Below, in pieces: positions 6,850-9,074 of a stretch of 9,074 nt of DNA. Both the position numbers and the translations under genes were made by a program. A model generated the notes under the pieces. It was not told the origin of the DNA. It worked only from the letters and a program-made list of their open reading frames with translations, and did no database searches. The stretch is from Aquirhabdus sp. GTDB lineage: Bacteria; Pseudomonadota; Gammaproteobacteria; Pseudomonadales; Moraxellaceae. The stretch covers positions 1 through 9,074 of the forward strand of contig JASLFQ010000025.1 of NCBI GenBank assembly GCA_030150595.1. Reading direction: 5' to 3'. The number at the start of each line of letters is the position of its first letter. Within the stretch, counting starts at the first letter, position 1.

Positions 6850-9074
6850 CAACAATCAATATAACAGCGCCAACCATTCCAGCGACGCCAGCGTTAGACC
6901 TTGAATTGTTTGGTATGCATTTGATCGAAGCATCTGCAGGTACGGGCAAAACGTGGGCGTTGTCGGCATTGATTGTGCGCTTGTTGGTCGAGCGAAAATT
7001 ACAGACTAGGCAAATCGTCGCGACGACTTTTACTCGCGCAGCAGCAGCGGAGTTGCAAGATCGGATTCGTAAACGGATTCAAGAAATCTGGTTGTTAATG
7101 CAGATTGCCGTTGTGGATCTTCCTCGTGCCCAACATAAGGCGGCTCAAGACAAGGATGTGCTGGGTTTGTATGTGTTAGCCAAACTCTCGCCTAAAGAAA
7201 AGAAAGAGGCAGTTGCACAATTAAAGCTGGCGTTGGACACGTTTGATGAATTGTTTATCAATACTTTAGATAGTTTCTGTCAAAAGATTTTGCGCGAGTT
7301 TGCTTTCGATACAGGGCAAGGCGAGCCGCGTGAAATTAGTGAGCAAGAGGAAGAGTTAAAGCAGCAGCTGATTCATGATGCGCTGAGACAATGGCGTAGT
7401 CAGCAAGATCCGCGCTTGATTGAAATGTTGGTTCTGACGAACTCAATTACTGACATTGACGATCATGCTGGTGTCGTCAGTACAACGCTCAATTTTCTAA
7501 GTGCTGAAATTGCGCCTGTAGCAGATTTTGGTTTCGAGCCAGATGCTTTGACGACGTTTCAAGCAAAGATTCGAGATGTGGATTGGTCAAGTTGGCTAGA
7601 TGTTTGGCAGCGTGCAAAGCCTTATTATTATGGAAAACGGATTTTTGATAAACATCATGAATCGTTTCCAGCACTCGTCAAATTGATGCAAACGATCACT
7701 TTAGACGACTTATTGACGATTGATGAATCATGTCCAGAAATGAAGTTGCTGAGTATTTTTGAAGAGCAAAAATTTCATACCAATTTTAATAAAGATGGCA
7801 ATGGCTTGGACTGGATTCAGGCTCATCTCAATTCATCACAAACACACATTGTGAATGATTTTGTTCTGATTCGTCGTGAGCTTTCAAATAGTCTTAAACG
7901 TGCACAATCCCATTTACATCATCATATTTCGGTTTATGTGCGCGAGCATTTGCCAAATTTATTAGCTGAATTGAACGAAACGACTTTTGCCGCGCAAATG
8001 CATTCGTTGGCGAAAGCGCTAGAAGGTGAATCAGGGCAAGCGTTGGCACAACAGATTCGTCATCGTTATCCGATTGCGTTGGTCGATGAGTTTCAAGATA
8101 CCAATAGTGATCAAGATCAAGTCATTGAATTGGTTTATCGTCAGCCCATTCAACAAGCGATTGCGGATCATCAGTTTAATTTATCCGATCCAGACACGCC
8201 GTGTTTGATTTTGGTTGGGGATCCGAAGCAGGCGATTTATGGTTTTCGCGGTGGAGATATTCACACTTATTTGTCGGCAAAAGAGCAAGTCGATCTGTCA
8301 GGCAGCGTGCATGCGTTAGATCAAAATCAGCGTTCGGTTGCGCCGTTAGTACAAGCCGTTAATGCGTTCTTTTGCGAGAATGAAACGCTGGGTGATGGTG
8401 TTGAGTATCCCGAAGTATCGCCTGCGGATCGCAATCATGCGCCGCTGATTGATGAGGGTATTGAGAATCCTATCCCACTGCGTTTTGTTCAACTGACAGA
8501 TGAAACGGATGAACTCAGTCAAACCGCATATCGCATTATTGAGTTACTGAAAGCGAGTGAACAGGGTCGTTTGCTCATCGATGAGAAGGCTGTCGTGCCG
8601 CAAGATATTGCTGTCTTAGCGGGTTCGCATCGTGAGTTGAGTATTGTTGAAGGTGAGTTGCAGAAGGCAAATATTCCTGTGTGGCGTCAATCGAAAACCA
8701 GCGTGTTTCGTAGTTCTTTGACCTACGATCTCGCGGCGATTATGCAACTGATGCTGTCACCCTATCGTGAGGATTATTTTAGGCGTGCGCTGTCTGGGCT
8801 TTTGATTGGTAGGACCTTAGATGAGTTAGATGCGCTTGAAGATCAGTCGATGGAGTTGGCAGAGCAGCAAGCCGCATTTGCGATAGATGCGCAAGTTTGG
8901 GCGAAATCTGGATTCTTGGCAGCATGGCAACGCATCGCGATGCGATGCGTTGCCATGCTGCCAAGAATCCAGATTTCGCCCAAACTTGCGCATCTATCGC
9001 AAATGCGGCTTGCTGCTCTGCCAACTCCATCGACTGATCTTCAAGCGCATCTAGCTCATCTAAGGTCCTACCAA
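6846..9074 (+). CDS. recB: RecBCD (exonuclease V) beta subunit RecB, 3'-truncated; last ~45 codons are fold-back sequence
   Basis: RecB is the 3'-to-5' SF1A helicase and nuclease subunit. Visible helicase motifs: Walker A ASAGTGKT (29-36, K35); TTFTRAAAAEL (60-70); TLDSFCQKIL (140-149); Walker B VDEFQDT (413-419); motif III GDPKQAIYGFRGGD (458-471); motif IV NQRS (494-497). The start follows from the ATGA overlap with recC and the AGGAG site 8 bases upstream; no ptrA gene intervenes. The frame is open for 743 codons to the window edge, but authentic RecB ends at about residue 698 (near 8941). Codons beyond that lie in a reverse-complement copy of the preceding recB sequence and are not RecB. 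The rest of the helicase, the linker and the C-terminal nuclease domain (E. coli RecB is 1180 residues) are therefore absent. Motif 'TLDSFC' differs from E. coli 'TIHGFC', and motif IV has Gln where E. coli has Trp. Confidence 0.93.
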   Translation, partial: MTTINITAPTIPATPALDLELFGMHLIEASAGTGKTWALSALIVRLLVERKLQTRQIVATTFTRAAAAELQDRIRKRIQEIWLLMQIAVVDLPRAQHKAAQDKDVLGLYVLAKLSPKEKKEAVAQLKLALDTFDELFINTLDSFCQKILREFAFDTGQGEPREISEQEEELKQQLIHDALRQWRSQQDPRLIEMLVLTNSITDIDDHAGVVSTTLNFLSAEIAPVADFGFEPDALTTFQAKIRDVDWSSWLDVWQRAKPYYYGKRIFDKHHESFPALVKLMQTITLDDLLTIDESCPEMKLLSIFEEQKFHTNFNKDGNGLDWIQAHLNSSQTHIVNDFVLIRRELSNSLKRAQSHLHHHISVYVREHLPNLLAELNETTFAAQMHSLAKALEGESGQALAQQIRHRYPIALVDEFQDTNSDQDQVIELVYRQPIQQAIADHQFNLSDPDTPCLILVGDPKQAIYGFRGGDIHTYLSAKEQVDLSGSVHALDQNQRSVAPLVQAVNAFFCENETLGDGVEYPEVSPADRNHAPLIDEGIENPIPLRFVQLTDETDELSQTAYRIIELLKASEQGRLLIDEKAVVPQDIAVLAGSHRELSIVEGELQKANIPVWRQSKTSVFRSSLTYDLAAIMQLMLSPYREDYFRRALSGLLIGRTLDELDALEDQSMELAEQQAAFAIDAQVWAKSGFLAAWQRIAMRCVAMLPRIQISPKLAHLSQMRLAALPTPSTDLQAHLAHLRSYQ
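8806..9074. repeat. 133-bp near-perfect inverted repeat (fold-back) at the window end
   Basis: The left arm 8806-8938 and right arm 8942-9074 are reverse complements with one mismatch (T8826 against G9054, where A would be expected) and a 3-base spacer GAT (8939-8941). The centre contains the 14-bp palindrome CGCATCGCGATGCG (8931-8944). The left arm is in-frame recB; the right arm is the same recB stretch read backwards and ends exactly at the window edge. The likeliest explanation is a snap-back chimera at a contig end (self-priming at the central palindrome during amplification or library preparation, or assembly error) rather than a real duplication. Confidence 0.95.

Noticed and set aside
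8779..9030. Minus-strand open frame encoding a RecB-like fragment
   Set aside because: Created only by the fold-back: the right arm is recB reversed, so the minus strand repeats the RecB reading before running into antisense of the left arm.
1..9074. A novel defence or mobile system
   Set aside because: No transposase, integrase, toxin-antitoxin pair, restriction genes or CRISPR repeats were found. RecBCD acts on foreign DNA but is a housekeeping system, and neighbouring genes are ordinary core genes.

Overview
The window looks like chromosomal core-genome DNA of a gammaproteobacterium, most likely Moraxellaceae (Acinetobacter or a close relative). This rests on three things: a two-domain polyphosphate:AMP phosphotransferase of the type known from Acinetobacter, a YFLDQLYG-motif protein of a kind I remember mainly from Acinetobacter, and a recC-recB pair with no ptrA gene between them. 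Base composition is moderate, in the mid-40s % GC by eye. The species assignment is inference from remembered families, not a search.

Layout: (1) 1-657, minus strand: an unknown-function protein with a YFLDQLYG motif, cut by the window edge near its C-terminus. (2) 658-862: a divergent intergenic region with two overlapping GTAC-based inverted repeats. (3) 863-2455, plus: pap, a two-domain PPK2-family polyphosphate:AMP phosphotransferase with a degenerate first domain and an intact second one. (4) 2474-2983, minus: a small DUF697-like membrane-associated protein, convergent with pap and only 18 bp from it. (5) 2984-3228: a divergent intergenic region with three short palindromes. (6) 3229-6849, plus: recC, complete. 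(7) 6846-9074, plus: recB, overlapping recC by ATGA and running off the window.

recC and recB encode two subunits of RecBCD (exonuclease V), which resects double-strand breaks and degrades foreign linear DNA. recD would be expected downstream but is not in the window. pap regenerates ADP from AMP using polyphosphate. The two small proteins have no assigned role, and nothing visible links them to RecBCD.

The most striking structural feature is the last 269 bases. Positions 8942-9074 are the reverse complement of 8806-8938, with one mismatch in 133 and a 3-base spacer, so the recB sequence folds back on itself and runs to the window edge. This most likely marks a contig end with a foldback chimera (amplification, library or assembly artefact). 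The recB reading frame stays open through it, so the last ~45 codons would be translated as antisense junk. I see no RNA genes, mobile elements, CRISPR arrays or convincing undescribed system. The biologically most interesting point is that RecC differs from E. coli RecC at most of the residues implicated in Chi recognition.
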